Source: Plumapathes pennacea (lineage: Eukaryota > Cnidaria > Anthozoa > Antipatharia > Myriopathidae). Taken from it: DNA of 64,000 bases. Of this stretch, positions 1 to 10,800 are shown piece by piece. A program made the translations under genes and the position numbers. The notes under the pieces were generated by a model. That model had not been told where the DNA came from and searched no databases. It worked only from the letters and a program-made list of their open reading frames with translations. Location of the stretch: positions 15,212,069-15,276,068 of the forward strand of contig OZ038463.1 of NCBI GenBank assembly GCA_964036295.1, read 5' to 3'. Numbering within the stretch: position 1 is the first letter of the stretch; every line of letters starts with the position of its first letter.

Positions 1-78
1 CAGGAAAAGACGATTTCTCTTGCACGGCGAGACTCGTTCTCAGGCTCCTGTTTGCTCAGTACTGGAGCCTAGGAACAA

Positions 79-378
79 GTGAACATGTGGGGAATACCCA
101 AATACGGAATTGGCTTCAGTGATCAACCCTGGCTGATATGTTACATTTTGCGGCTTCTGAGAATAGCATGGGATAGGGGACTGATGTTTACTATTGGTAC
201 ATCCAACACATCAGGACAACAAGAGACAGTGGTATGGAATGAAATCCACCACAAGACAGAAGTATTCTCCAATCACTCAGGACATGGCTACCCAGATCCT
301 AACTATCTGGACAATGTGCTCGCAGAACTGACTGCACATGGAGTGGAAGAGGACGAGGCCAGTAGTAAATCTAACTGA
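79..378 (+). CDS. Deltex-type E3 ubiquitin ligase, C-terminal fragment
   Basis: The reading frame from about 150 to the stop at 376-378 encodes the end of a Deltex C-terminal (DTC) domain. Recognisable blocks are [41 protein letters not shown] and a closing HGVEE. These are hallmark blocks of DTX1/2/4-type proteins, RING E3 ligases in Notch and ubiquitin signalling, whose DTC domain binds ADP-ribose or NAD. The first 25 or so residues after the ATG at 79 do not resemble Deltex, so they are probably intron or unrelated sequence. The true exon may start near 120-155, for example after the AG ending at 127 or at 152. The RING and WWE domains would lie upstream of the window. It could also be a truncated duplicate. 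The family call is strong; the exon boundary and functional status are not. Confidence 0.72.
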   Translation: MNMWGIPKYGIGFSDQPWLICYILRLLRIAWDRGLMFTIGTSNTSGQQETVVWNEIHHKTEVFSNHSGHGYPDPNYLDNVLAELTAHGVEEDEASSKSN

Positions 379-2108
379 GCATACACACCAGGAAAAAGAG
401 ATTGCACTGAAGGGAAATGTCAGTATTTATGACCCATCAAATATTTCCTCTCGTGCGTGATTGGTTCAAGCGTGACACGTGACCAAATAACGTCCACTGT
501 CAGCAAATAACCCCCGCCTGGCAAACTGCCGCTACAATAACAAGCACATGCGGTACAGTATTTTAATCAGTCACAAAAAAACATTACGTGATGAAACTAT
601 TTGCATTGGCTACTGAGGAGGACATTGGTCGAAAAAGCAGTTCAGGGAGTCTACATCTTTTGCCGCTCGAGAGGATATTTGATTGTCCTTGGACATCATC
701 TGTTCCTCTAAACTGTTCACTTCTCGACAATATTACCTATGCACATCAGTTTCCTCGTCAAAAATAGTTTGTTTCATATCTGGGTACAAAAGATTGACCC
801 ATTACACAAATTCTGTCTTTCTAATAAATTACTCTAACAAACAATCAGAACATATATTAAATCAAGTAGTTTCATTATTTTGCACAAGCTCTCTGAAACT
901 GAATTCAGCCATTATCAACTGCCAATGAGTGGTCAAAAGCTGCAGACTTGCTCTATTGGGCAGTATACATATATCTATGCTCACAAAACCAGTATTACTT
1001 AAAGAAAAATGCTATAAGAGAAAAATTGTCAAACTCGATGAAAAAAATTCACCGCCCGGCGGTCATGAAAATTTTCTGAAAAATGTTACCACCCTGCGCC
1101 CTCTTTTCCTATATGCCTGCAAAGTGGCATCGTGAAGACGGGGCCTGTGCTATGAACTTAGTCAGACACAAGAACTACACTTCAGCCGATCCGCGATGTC
1201 TATTAATAATTGAAGCGTAAGTTTTCTTCTCTAATTGTTATTAAATATGCAAAGAAAGCCAGGCCTTGGAGCTTGAAAACTTTGAAATCGGGCAGGCGCA
1301 AGTCCAAGCAATTCTTTAAAACGGGAATCTCCTTTCCGCTTTCAAAAGTCACGGAGGGCCACAAACAAAATGTTGTAAATTTTCGTAAAACCAATCGCAA
1401 TTACTTGGTTTTGATTTTGGTATTGCTTGTACTTCTAATTGGTCTGACATGTTTTTGCTCGCCACATTGATTGGCTCTGTGATTACTTTGGTTTTGGCTT
1501 TGGACAGTCATCCGAAAAGCGCTCTATTCGGAATCAAACTAAACCTTCCAAAATGCTTTTGCAATTAAATTTTACCAAAAGAGGATACTTATGCTGACGT
1601 CCCAATCTTAATCAAACAATTAAGTTATTTAGAGTTTAGAATCTTGTACTTAGAGTACAGAAACTTGTACTTTTTATCCGTACTTTACTTGTCTCTAGCT
1701 CCTATATTGTATCCTATTGTAATATATATTTAAAGTTCCCTTTTCCTATATTGGGTCTTATGATGCATCCTACATAATGTCCTATTTATATATTGTAATA
1801 ATTGTGCCCCAATTCCGTAATAACGAATGTTAAATCCGGTTCACTTATCCTATTTTCCCTCTACTTTTGTATCAGTATGTAGTTTTTCCCGCCTCGACTA
1901 GCTTGTGCTTCCAGCGGTGCAGCGTTAATTCCTGTAATGCATTCTGTAATAAAATATGAATCAAGTGTAAAAGAGTGTCTAAAGCCCAGTGGCCTGTTTT
2001 ACACTTTCTGACTCCATTATCAATGAATATGAACTAAAATTTGGTCTGTAAAGATATCAAAATCCTCAACTTAGCGTTCTTATAGTCACTACTGGACATT
2101 TCGCTGCA
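379..2108. other. no gene recognised
   Basis: This is AT-rich sequence between the Deltex end and the TPR-CHAT stop codon. Short frames here (683-928, 929-1135 and 1210-1470) show no known domain and no consistent composition. AATAAA-like motifs near 825 and 1950 could be polyadenylation signals but cannot be assigned to a transcript. Confidence 0.5.
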
Positions 2109-5100
2109 TCATGGCTTTGGAAAAGGAGTCACATCTTCTCCCAGGAGAACAAAAGGAGCCCAGTAGCGGGGATGGTGGAATTTCTTGTATTCTCTTACGT
2201 CCTTCATAGCTTGATTGAGTGCCCCATTTGCACTTTCGCCATTCTTAAGGTACTCGTAGAAACGAGACATAAAACACGTAGTGGCCCCATCGTCAACCGC
2301 CCACAATGTTACAAGAACAGCTCTAGCTCCAGCTCCGAGAAACGCACGAGCTATACCGACTACTCCCTCTCCTTCCATGACGTCACCACATCCACTGTGA
2401 CAGCAACTAAGAACAACCAGCTTTGCCTTGATCCGTTTGCGTTCGAGATCGGAAATAAGAAGCATGAGATCAGCAGCTTGAGGAATTTCAGGCATTTCAG
2501 GAGAACGGGCAAGCAAGATCTCTCCCCTATCTTTATTTCCGTGTGCTGCAACATGAATTAAACTGGCACTTTCAACTCTCCGTAGAAACCTCTTTTTGGT
2601 CGCCTTATTCCCCACAAGTGGCTTAACGTGGAGAATTTCACTGATCAATTCCACTTCTTTCATTGCGAATGGTAGTCTTGGCGCAGTAATAACTTTACCA
2701 TCCTTCCACACTTTGCCCACTTCTGGCTCTCCCACTATTAAGGGTCTTGCCTGGCCTGACAGTACCTCAACCGGGTGTTCTTTAATCATCTTTGCTGTTG
2801 TTAGAGATGGAATTAGTCTCACTCGTAACGATTCTCCCACGTAGTGTCCGTTCTTATCCTTGAGGGCGGCAAATGGAACCAGAGCGAGTCTTCCATCAGG
2901 AACGATAATTAACTGAGACCCCACCACATGTTGTCGAACAGGCTCCAGAAGAATCTGGTAAAGAGCTTTCAGCAAAGCGTTCATTTCTAAATCATCCGGC
3001 TCTTTAGAAGACCCCGCGGATACCGTCCTACTGCCCACACCCTGTTTTTGCGCAGATGCGAATAGTGGGGACCCGGGCTGAGATGAAACTAATTCTTGAA
3101 CTCTTCGATCGACAGGCTTGGCGGCACGAGCTAGTACCCATTCTGATTTCTTCTTAAAGGGTCTCGACAATTCTTTTGGGTAAAGAAACGATAGTGAGCG
3201 ATCTTCGCACCTGGCATTCTTACTTGGTTGTATGGACTCTACAGCCTTACTAATAAGAGAATCCAAATCCTCAGTACAAGTTTTGTGATGAAACAAAACA
3301 TCTCCATTTGGCTGAATGACCCAAGTACAAATATCACGGCTAAGTAACGCAAAGAAAAGGACCGTACTTCCCAGAGTATTGACCACCTTACAGGCTTTAT
3401 TGAGATCTTCAATCCTGGATTTCCACTTGACGGGATCGGTGGACATCAGGTCAACTAAAGCTCTTGAACGCCCGTTTTCAGAAACAATTAGAGCCTCACC
3501 CTTTTTCTTTTGATACAGAAGGGTTTTAACCAAATGTTTATACGTCTGCACAAACTTCTCGATGAAAGTAACTTTATATTCATCCCAGTTGGGCACAGCT
3601 TCCAGCAGTTTAAAGTAGCACTTTACACTTTCCCTTAAATTGCTTTCAGCATCACCATACTGGCCGATAAAGTCGTAAGAAGCACCAAGGTTGGCATAAG
3701 CTCTTCCTTCTCCATTTTTGTCTCCAATCTCTTTTGCGGTAGTAAGGCACATTTTCTGGTATTCAATACCCTGGTCGTACTGGCCGAGAGAGCTATAGGA
3801 AACACCAAGGTTGCCATAAGCTGTTCCTTCTCTATTTTTGTCTCCAATCTCTTTTGCGATAGTAAGGCACATTTTCTGATATTCAATAGCTTGGTCGTAC
3901 TGGCCGAGAGAGTCATAGGAAACACCAAGCTTACCATAAGCTGCTCCTTCTCCATTTTTGTCTCCAATCTCTTTTGCGCTAGCTAGGAAAATTCTCTGAT
4001 ATTCAATAGCCTGGTCGTACTGGCCGAGAGAGTTATAGGAAACACCAAGGTTGCCATAAGCTCTTCCTACTCCCCTTTTGTCTCCAATCTCTTTTGCGAT
4101 AGTAAGGAACATTTTCTGATATTCAATAGCTTTGTCGTACTGGCCGAGAGAGTCATAGGAAACACCAATGTTGCCATAAGCTCTTCCTTCTCCATTTTTG
4201 TCTCCAATCTCTTTTGCGATAGTAAGGCGCATTTTCTGATATTCAATAGCCTGGTCGTACTGGCCGAGAGAGTAATAGGAAACACCAAGGTTGCCATAAA
4301 CTGTTCCTTCTAGCTTTTTGTCTCCAATCTCTTTTGCGATAGTAAGGCACATTTTCTGATATTCAATAGCTTTGTCGTATTGGCCGAGAGAGTGATAGTA
4401 AACACCAATGTTGCCATAAGCTGTTCCTACTCCCTTTTTGTCTCCAATCTCTTTTGCGATAGTAAGGCACATTTTCTGATATTCAATAGCTTTGTCGTAC
4501 TGGCCGAGAGGGCAATAGGAAACACCAAGGTTGCCATAAGCTGTTCCTTCTCCATTTTTGTCTCCAATTTCTTTTGCGATAGTAAGAAACATTTTCTGAT
4601 ATTCAATAGCTTTGTTGTACTGGCCGAGAGAGTCATAGTAAACACCAATGTTGCCATAAGCCCTTCCTTCTCCATTTTTGTCTCCAATCTCTTTTGCGAT
4701 AGTAAGGCACATTTTCTGATATTCAATAGCCTGGCCGTACAGGCCGAGAGATTCATAGGAAACACCAAGGTTGCCATAAGCTGCTCCTTCTCCATTTTTG
4801 TCTCCAATCTCTTTTGTGATAGTAAGGCGCATTTTCTGATATTCAATAGCCTGGTCGTACTGGCCGAGAGAGTTATAGGAAACACCAAGGTTGCCATAAG
4901 CTGTTCCTACTCCTTTTTTGTCTCCAATCTCTTTTGCGATAGTAAGGAACATTTTCTGATATTCAATAGCTTTGTCGTACTGGCCGAGAGAGTAATAGGA
5001 AACACCAAGGTTGCCATAAGCTCTTCCTTCTCCATTTTTGTCTCCAATCTCTTTTGCGATAGTAAGGCACATTTTCTGATATTCAATAGCCTGGTCGTAC

Positions 5101-6302
5101 TGGCCGAGAGAGCTATAGGAAACACCAAGGTTGTCATAAGCTGTTCCTTCTCCATTTTTGTCTCCAATCTCTTTTGCGATAGTAAGGCACATTTTCTGAT
5201 ATTCAATAGCTTGGTCGTACTGGCCGAGAGATTCATAGGAAACACCAAGGTTGCCATAAGCTCTTCCTTCTCCATTTTTGTCTCCAATCTCTTTTGTGAT
5301 AGTACGGCACATTTTCTGATATTCAATAGCTTTGTCGTACTGGCCGAGAGAGTAATAGGAAACACCAAGGTTGCCATAAGCTCTTCCTTCTCCATTTTTG
5401 TCTCCAATCTCTTTTGCGATAGTAAGGCACATTTTCTGATATTCAATAGCTTGGTCGTACTGGCCGAGAGTGTTATAGGAAACACCAAGGTTGCCATAAG
5501 CTGTTCCTTCTCCATTTTTGTCTCCAATCTCTTTTGCGATAGTAAGGCACATTTTCTGATATTCAATAGCTTGGTCGTACTGGCCGAGAGATTCATAGGA
5601 AACACCAAGCTTACCATAAGCTGCTCCTTCTCCATTTTTGTCTCCAATCTCTTTTGCGCTAGTAAGGAACATTTTCTGATATTCAATAGCCTGGTCGTAC
5701 TGACCGAGAGAGTTATAGGAAACACCAAGGTTGCCATAAGCTCTTCCTACTCCCTTTTTGTCTCCAATCTCTTTTGCGATAGTAAGGCGCATTTTCTGAT
5801 ATTCAATAGCTTTGTCGTACTGGCCGAGAGAGTCATAGGAAACACCAATGTTGCCATAAGCTGTTCCTTCTCCCTTTTTGTCTCCAATCTCTTTTGCGAT
5901 AGTAAGGCACATTTTCTGATATTCAATAGCCTGGTCGTACTGGCCGAGAGAGTTATAGGAAACACCAAGGTGGCCATAAGCTGTTCCTACTCCATTTTTG
6001 TCTCCAATCTCTTTTGCGATAGTAAGGCACATTTTCTGATATTCAATAGCTTTGTTGTACTGGCCGAGAGAGTCATAGGAAACACCAAGGTGGCCATAAG
6101 CTGTTCCTTCATTATTTTTGTCTCCAATCTCCTTTGCGATTGCAAGGCACAGCTGAAAATGTTGTATAGCCTTTTTGTACTTTCCAGTAGAATGGTAATG
6201 AAAACCAATTTTGTTGTGAACTTGTATTAATAGTTTTGATTGCTTGTTCCTAAGCTGCTCCACGAACTCTAAGGAGTTGGGGATCGAAAGCAGTTCTTCC
6301 AT
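2109..6302 (-). CDS. TPR-CHAT protein (tetratricopeptide repeats plus caspase-like CHAT domain)
   Basis: This is one uninterrupted frame of 1397 residues. Residues ~1-40 form a divergent N-terminal cap. Residues ~41-880 comprise 22 units of 40 residues with the pattern AYGNLGVSYxSLGQYDxAI then EYQKMxLTIAKEIGDKxGEG, a Kinesin-light-chain-like TPR. Residues ~880-1140 are a linker, and ~1150-1395 a CHAT domain ending in YWAPFVLLG. The CHAT dyad is visible as H1254 in HVAAHG and C1301 in LSCCHSG, so the peptidase fold looks catalytically competent. In the family the TPR solenoid binds partners and CHAT acts as a caspase/gingipain-like cysteine protease; the substrate here is unknown. An AG at the end of TTATACAG just upstream (about 6317) could be a splice acceptor with the frame open through it, so the ATG at 6302 may not be the real start. 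Such genes are expanded in cnidarians. Confidence 0.9.
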   Translation of the reverse strand: MEELLSIPNSLEFVEQLRNKQSKLLIQVHNKIGFHYHSTGKYKKAIQHFQLCLAIAKEIGDKNNEGTAYGHLGVSYDSLGQYNKAIEYQKMCLTIAKEIGDKNGVGTAYGHLGVSYNSLGQYDQAIEYQKMCLTIAKEIGDKKGEGTAYGNIGVSYDSLGQYDKAIEYQKMRLTIAKEIGDKKGVGRAYGNLGVSYNSLGQYDQAIEYQKMFLTSAKEIGDKNGEGAAYGKLGVSYESLGQYDQAIEYQKMCLTIAKEIGDKNGEGTAYGNLGVSYNTLGQYDQAIEYQKMCLTIAKEIGDKNGEGRAYGNLGVSYYSLGQYDKAIEYQKMCRTITKEIGDKNGEGRAYGNLGVSYESLGQYDQAIEYQKMCLTIAKEIGDKNGEGTAYDNLGVSYSSLGQYDQAIEYQKMCLTIAKEIGDKNGEGRAYGNLGVSYYSLGQYDKAIEYQKMFLTIAKEIGDKKGVGTAYGNLGVSYNSLGQYDQAIEYQKMRLTITKEIGDKNGEGAAYGNLGVSYESLGLYGQAIEYQKMCLTIAKEIGDKNGEGRAYGNIGVYYDSLGQYNKAIEYQKMFLTIAKEIGDKNGEGTAYGNLGVSYCPLGQYDKAIEYQKMCLTIAKEIGDKKGVGTAYGNIGVYYHSLGQYDKAIEYQKMCLTIAKEIGDKKLEGTVYGNLGVSYYSLGQYDQAIEYQKMRLTIAKEIGDKNGEGRAYGNIGVSYDSLGQYDKAIEYQKMFLTIAKEIGDKRGVGRAYGNLGVSYNSLGQYDQAIEYQRIFLASAKEIGDKNGEGAAYGKLGVSYDSLGQYDQAIEYQKMCLTIAKEIGDKNREGTAYGNLGVSYSSLGQYDQGIEYQKMCLTTAKEIGDKNGEGRAYANLGASYDFIGQYGDAESNLRESVKCYFKLLEAVPNWDEYKVTFIEKFVQTYKHLVKTLLYQKKKGEALIVSENGRSRALVDLMSTDPVKWKSRIEDLNKACKVVNTLGSTVLFFALLSRDICTWVIQPNGDVLFHHKTCTEDLDSLISKAVESIQPSKNARCEDRSLSFLYPKELSRPFKKKSEWVLARAAKPVDRRVQELVSSQPGSPLFASAQKQGVGSRTVSAGSSKEPDDLEMNALLKALYQILLEPVRQHVVGSQLIIVPDGRLALVPFAALKDKNGHYVGESLRVRLIPSLTTAKMIKEHPVEVLSGQARPLIVGEPEVGKVWKDGKVITAPRLPFAMKEVELISEILHVKPLVGNKATKKRFLRRVESASLIHVAAHGNKDRGEILLARSPEMPEIPQAADLMLLISDLERKRIKAKLVVLSCCHSGCGDVMEGEGVVGIARAFLGAGARAVLVTLWAVDDGATTCFMSRFYEYLKNGESANGALNQAMKDVREYKKFHHPRYWAPFVLLGEDVTPFPKP
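3661..6180 (-). repeat. 120-bp coding tandem repeat, 21-22 units, inside the TPR-CHAT gene
   Basis: The landmark tggccgagag (with rare single-base variants) recurs every 120 bases exactly from 3661 to 6061, and a diverged unit starts at 6181. No indel breaks the register. Units differ by only a few bases each and share synonymous sites, which points to recent unit duplication and/or gene conversion. All units are read in one frame as 40-residue TPRs. The other frames and the opposite strand stay open only because the unit itself lacks stops there. Confidence 0.97.
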
Positions 6303-6537
6303 TGGTGGTTCTCGCCCTGTATAACCGAAGAACTTCGTGAGATCTTCCTAATATCCTTGTAAGGATAAATCCGTTTTCGTGTGCTTAATTTTATTTCTAT
6401 TTGCAAGATCACGCTTTGAAAGCGTTTCTACGATTAGTCAATTTAAGTGTTGATTTTTGATACAGGTAAGACTATGTTGTTCGTCAGTTATTGACAATTT
6501 ATTTCATAATGACTTTTTTGAAAATAGTTTCTTTTGG
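6303..6537. other. 5' flank of the TPR-CHAT gene
   Basis: The upstream side of the TPR-CHAT gene. A potential acceptor lies at about 6317 (minus strand). No clear TATA box or donor-bearing upstream exon was recognised. Confidence 0.4.
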
Positions 6538-7040
6538 ACTGAACACACTGTAAACAAAACCGCAATGATAGTGTAAACATCTCTCGTGTGACATTCCTCG
6601 CTTTCAATTTTATATTTGTTACAGAGCACGAATACTCGAAAGCCTGATACAAAAAACGTATTGAGTTAACAAAAGAAAACACATAAGTAGTGAAGCGAAG
6701 GCTGGATTAATCGTGGCCTCTGATTAGAAAAAAGAGTCAAGGTCAAACTGTCGTAATCGATTGTGCATAAAAAGATATGTCACGCATTCTCAAGATGCAG
6801 GGTCGCTCAACCTCTAAGAAGCAAGTGTATGAGTGTTGTAATAATAATTTTTAGTTTAATCAAGGTGTCAAAAGAGCAAGGTGTCAAAAGCCAAGTTCTC
6901 TATACTGTGTGATATTTTTATGGTGAGAAATTGGAAGTCTCTCTTGGGAGTTCCGCTCTTGTCCCCTACTTTCCATTTTATATTCTGGTCTCGACCCAAC
7001 CCACGCCGCGAGCTCACTGGTAAGGCCAGTCTAGTTTCTC
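6538..7040. repeat. dispersed repeat, copy 1 (partner at 60727-61276)
   Basis: Long stretches match the sequence at 60727-61276 in the same orientation. They begin at ctgaacacactg, pass through gcgaaggctggattaatcg, and end at the gccagtctagt block. The copies differ by many substitutions and small indels, so the event is old. Fragments of the same family occur near 37325-37522 and 35965-36055 (the aagctcaaaat and aagccaagtt blocks). No coding capacity is seen. Confidence 0.75.
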
Positions 7041-7130
7041 TAATAGTACTATAGGTAGTATTACGTAACATTAGGTATGTGTATGGTGATAAATTTGTAA
7101 AAGCTATATGTTTTCCTAATTTGAAAACAC

Positions 7131-7565
7131 TCATATATATTTTACTATTTCCGTTTTGTGGTTTTGGGGTGAAATAAGTTCTTTGTAGTTGGCCACTGAC
7201 TTGTTAATTTCTTGAAAAAGAGCGTTACGTTTGTCGGCATATATTTGACATTTGAGGAGGAAATTTTTTCGTCTTCCATGTGTTGACTGGGCTTACGTAA
7301 TTTCTGTTATAACGACCACACTCAATTTCTAGTATGTGATCACTAATTCTCAATTTAGTTAGAGCTCTGCGGTGTGTTCTGTATTTTGAATCTCGATTAA
7401 GTAATTCTCAAATTCGTATTTGGTTTTGAACTCAGGGTAGGTTCTTAGTTTGTTCCCTCCTACCGATCTGGATTCATCATTGAATCGTTCGTCCTTGCTG
7501 ATTTGCAACATTTCACGTCCCTCGGACTGACGTCCAAAAAGAAATGCTTCCAAAATTTTCCTCAT
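7131..7565 (-). pseudogene. decayed C-terminal end of a non-LTR retrotransposon polyprotein
   Basis: On the minus strand, pieces in two frames read as GNKLRTYPEFKTKYEFENYL, then TKLRISDHILEIECGRY, then CQIYADKRNALFQEI, and end at a stop near 7131. Blocks of this type (LRTY-F-K, LRISDHxLEIExGRY, then a short Cys/His region and a Tyr-x-x-Lys-Arg tail) are typical of the region after the reverse transcriptase in cnidarian non-LTR elements. The expected CxxC-H-C stretch is missing and the frame shifts, so this is a dead fragment. It is a separate insertion from the element at 10.6-16 kb. Confidence 0.55.
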
Positions 7566-7851
7566 AATAGCTTTTGGTAATCCTTTTTACGCTATAACTG
7601 ATTGCAAAAATATTATAGTCTGGAATAACACGCCATTCATTCTCAGTTAAAGTGCACCAAAACGGCTTTGTATCTGTCTTTGTTGAAGATGTATGTCTGT
7701 GAGACCAAACAGCGAGTTTGTTTAATGACTTTAGATAAGTATAAACAAGAGAGGAAAGAATAGGTTAAAAACTAGTCTATTTTCCTACAGCATGCAAATG
7801 TGGTCAAAAAATCAGAAAACTAAAATGTTTACTGTCAGCAAAAGTTGTAAA

Positions 7852-8563
7852 TTTATCATGACACGCTTTTTTCTTGCATGCCCTTCAACTCTCGCCTTTC
7901 AGGAGCTCGAAACTTGCAGAATTTATATTTCGGTTTCACAGACGGAACGACATCATAATTTAGATATTTTTTATTTAATTTTTACTTTTGTTATTTATTT
8001 TTTTGCTTTTGATTCAGCGATAGTCATCATAGTAATAAAGTTTGTACGACATTCATTCACTTTTCATATTATTTTCAAAAGATCTATCGAACCAAACGTA
8101 AAAAGAAACATCAATAAGAATACTAATAACGGTAATAATTGTTGTGAGATTCCTGTAACCACTGAATGACGCAATTAGTGACACGTTATGCGCTCGACCG
8201 GTGTGTTCTGTTGGTGTAGATAGACAAAAATATGTAAAGAGAATTTATTATATCCATCAATGCCACGTAATCATGGTAAATATTTTTCTTGTTCCTTGCG
8301 TAAGGGTTAGACGTAGTTTTGTCACACTCTAAACATCCCTGTTGCACTTTCTGTGCCGCATAGTTGGTTGAAATCATGTTTTGATTCTAGAGGTATAAGG
8401 TCATTTGCCAGATCAGTTGCCCACATATCAAAAAATTGGGCACGTCGAAAATTTAGTCTCTTGACGAAAGTGTCGTGGACATAAAACGACACTTTTCAAC
8501 AAATGCTATAAATATGAAGAAAGTCAGGCCATTCGCCCATTGATCAAAGAAAATAAAATCATA
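7852..8563. repeat. dispersed repeat R, copy 1 (partner at 19212-20042)
   Basis: Starts at tttatcatgacacgc, runs through cttgcatgcccttcaactct and gcgctcgaccggtgtgttct, and ends at gatcaaagaaaataaaat. It is colinear with 19212-20042. Copy 1 lacks the (TA)n/(CT)n cassette found in copy 2 and so serves as the empty-site reference. Short frames within it are not conserved as proteins between the copies. Confidence 0.8.
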
Positions 8564-10619
8564 TGAAACTCACTCTTAACAAAAGGTCTTATGACGTATC
8601 TACTGCCACGCCCATAACAATGGCTCACTCAGAATCATCGCGTTTTTCGCACTTTTTCTTCTCGCGCTCGTTTCTCGTTTAAAAATCCGTCGATGCACCT
8701 CCGGATTTGAAAAATGTAATCTTCATGCTTTCCAAGTATATATTTTTTGGCCCTTATAACAACATTTTAGGTGCGGGTTTTTTAGGTTATTTTCTATCAG
8801 TTGGATGAAATTAACAAGGCATTTTGGCGTTTTGAGACAACTGGCCGCAAACATTGGGTTCTAGTTCTTCTGCGCAAGCGTGTATCTCAGATGCACCAAC
8901 GGATTGCGAAAGATGGTTAAATTCCCCGCATTTTGGTATATAAAACTTGCACATTCGGTAAAATTTAGGTGCGGGATAACGACATTCAAATCTCCAGATG
9001 TGCTCGATGTTGAGATAGCGGCCAGCGTCGTGTACGGTGCAGCTGAAGAGGATTTGTCAAGGTTCGGAAGGCGCCTTTGGAGCACAACTTTGGTCAGTTG
9101 GCTACAAAATAAGCAAGTAAATGAATTTCGTATTCCTGTTTTGTGATTCGGAGAGTCTCGAACGATAACAATAACTTTTTAATACAGTATTTATACACCG
9201 AAAATGCTCTCGCCGGCATATTTCGCGGGGAACCATTATAGCTTTGATTTCTCAGATGTATAGTTTTGTAAAGCACATGAAATATGAAAATGGCTGGGTC
9301 ATTAAAAAATAGAAAACTTGTTCCTCTTTGTATTTTGTGTGAAAGGGGCTCTAAAAGAACACATATAAAGCTGTCTCGATGGGTATATTTTTAGAATGAG
9401 GCATATATCACAAATCAGAAGATTGAGTGTATTTGCATGGTGTGAACCAGAGTTTGAATAGCATGTAGATTGTGGTTGTCTGGGTAAGAGTACTCTTCAG
9501 GAAAATTGTCACTCGGACAATCACAACCCACATTTAGTGTATTTCTTGTCATATATTCCAGTCAAAAATTGATATAGCTCTGTATATCAACAACTGTGTA
9601 CACTTTGAACTTAAGCTTAGAATGTACAGTATACTTCCAACTAGTGAATACACTAATACTAAAAGATTGAAGTGCAGTGCAATGCTGTACTAATAAATTG
9701 TACATACTAAAAAATGTATGTCTTAGTTAATATAGTATTAATTATGGTGCAGGTGATATAAAAAAACTTAAAGTTAAAATACTCATGTTTTAGCCAACAG
9801 TTAAAATCTCAGAGTGTGGATTTCAGTTAGCACTAGTTTAAAATGGAATGACTTTGTACACATCAATTTATCTTCAAAATACTGTTGGCTGAGATAAACA
9901 GTTTAGAAACACACTTTAGACCTATAAATCATAATGGAGTTGATTGTCTTCTAACAGGTTTTTGTAAACAGGAAATTTAGTTTCTTGAAGCAGCAGCTGA
10001 CAAATGGGTAAACTGTATATCTGTCAATAGTTTCCACTTTTTTATGTGCAAAGCATTTAATCTCTGGCCACATTATAGAATAGGATGGCACATGGAAGCC
10101 ATGTGCAATGTGAAACATTGGAGGATGTGCTACATTTCTGTTTTCAAACAGCTTGCAATTTATTGTTATATTCAAGTTAAAACATTGGAAGGAGGGGAAA
10201 ATAGGTAGAATAAATCAGTTGTCTCACATTTTGTGTGGACAGTTTGCGAGCCAGCGTGAAAAACATTCTTTAAATATAAACTCCTTGTAAAATTCAGAGA
10301 GGAAACATGATCAGTATAAATGCAGATAACAGCCATGCATGTCATGTTTGAATCTACATGGCGTCATAGGCCACAGCTTTATTTTAGTTTCACGGGAAGT
10401 CTGACCAAAGAATCATATTGCTTGATCATTAAACGGCTCACTGCTCAGGACAAACATTTTTGTACACGCTGGAATGGGAAACACCAAAGAGCCTCCACAT
10501 CGAACCGCCACCAATCATCGAATTTCGAAGTTCAGTCTTTATAGTCATCAATCTTTATTTAAACACGGTATTTCTCTCATATAAATGCTCTTCTAGAAAT
10601 CCGTATAACCTATACTAAT
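8564..10619. other. no gene recognised
   Basis: AT-rich sequence without a recognisable gene. Overlapping frames on both strands near 8861-9276 show no domain. A short imperfect inverted pair (gattgtggttgtctggg near 9470 and cggacaatcacaaccc near 9515) is visible but has no assigned role. Confidence 0.5.
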
Positions 10620-10621
10620 TG

Positions 10622-10630
10622 ATAATAATA

Positions 10631-10660
<30 letters not shown>
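10622..10660. repeat. (TAA)n microsatellite, 3' tail of the retrotransposon
   Basis: Tandem taa/ata units lie directly after the 3' UTR of the retrotransposon (read on the minus strand as an ATT tail). This is the usual 3' terminus of CR1/L2-type elements. Confidence 0.85.
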
Positions 10661-10662
<2 letters not shown>

Positions 10663-10800
10663 TTATAATAATTGCAAATATTTCAAAATGCTAAAAATGT
10701 ATTACATACAATCATTTAAATTCTAAAAAATACATTATATCCTAGTATAAAAGTTCCCCTAAAGTTATTGTCCTTTTAAAAACTATGAAGACTAAAATGG

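Noticed and set aside
4380..6230. 616-residue plus-strand frame and several minus-strand frames of repeated FVSNLFCDSKAHFLIFNS- or MATLVFPITLSAST-type units
   Set aside because: They are shadows of the 120-bp TPR repeat. Because the unit has no stop in these frames, tandem copies stay open. The TPR frame is the only one with a known fold and a CHAT continuation.
8186..8377. Minus-strand frame matching one at 19537-19755
   Set aside because: Lies in repeat R. The two copies do not preserve the frame and no domain is recognisable.
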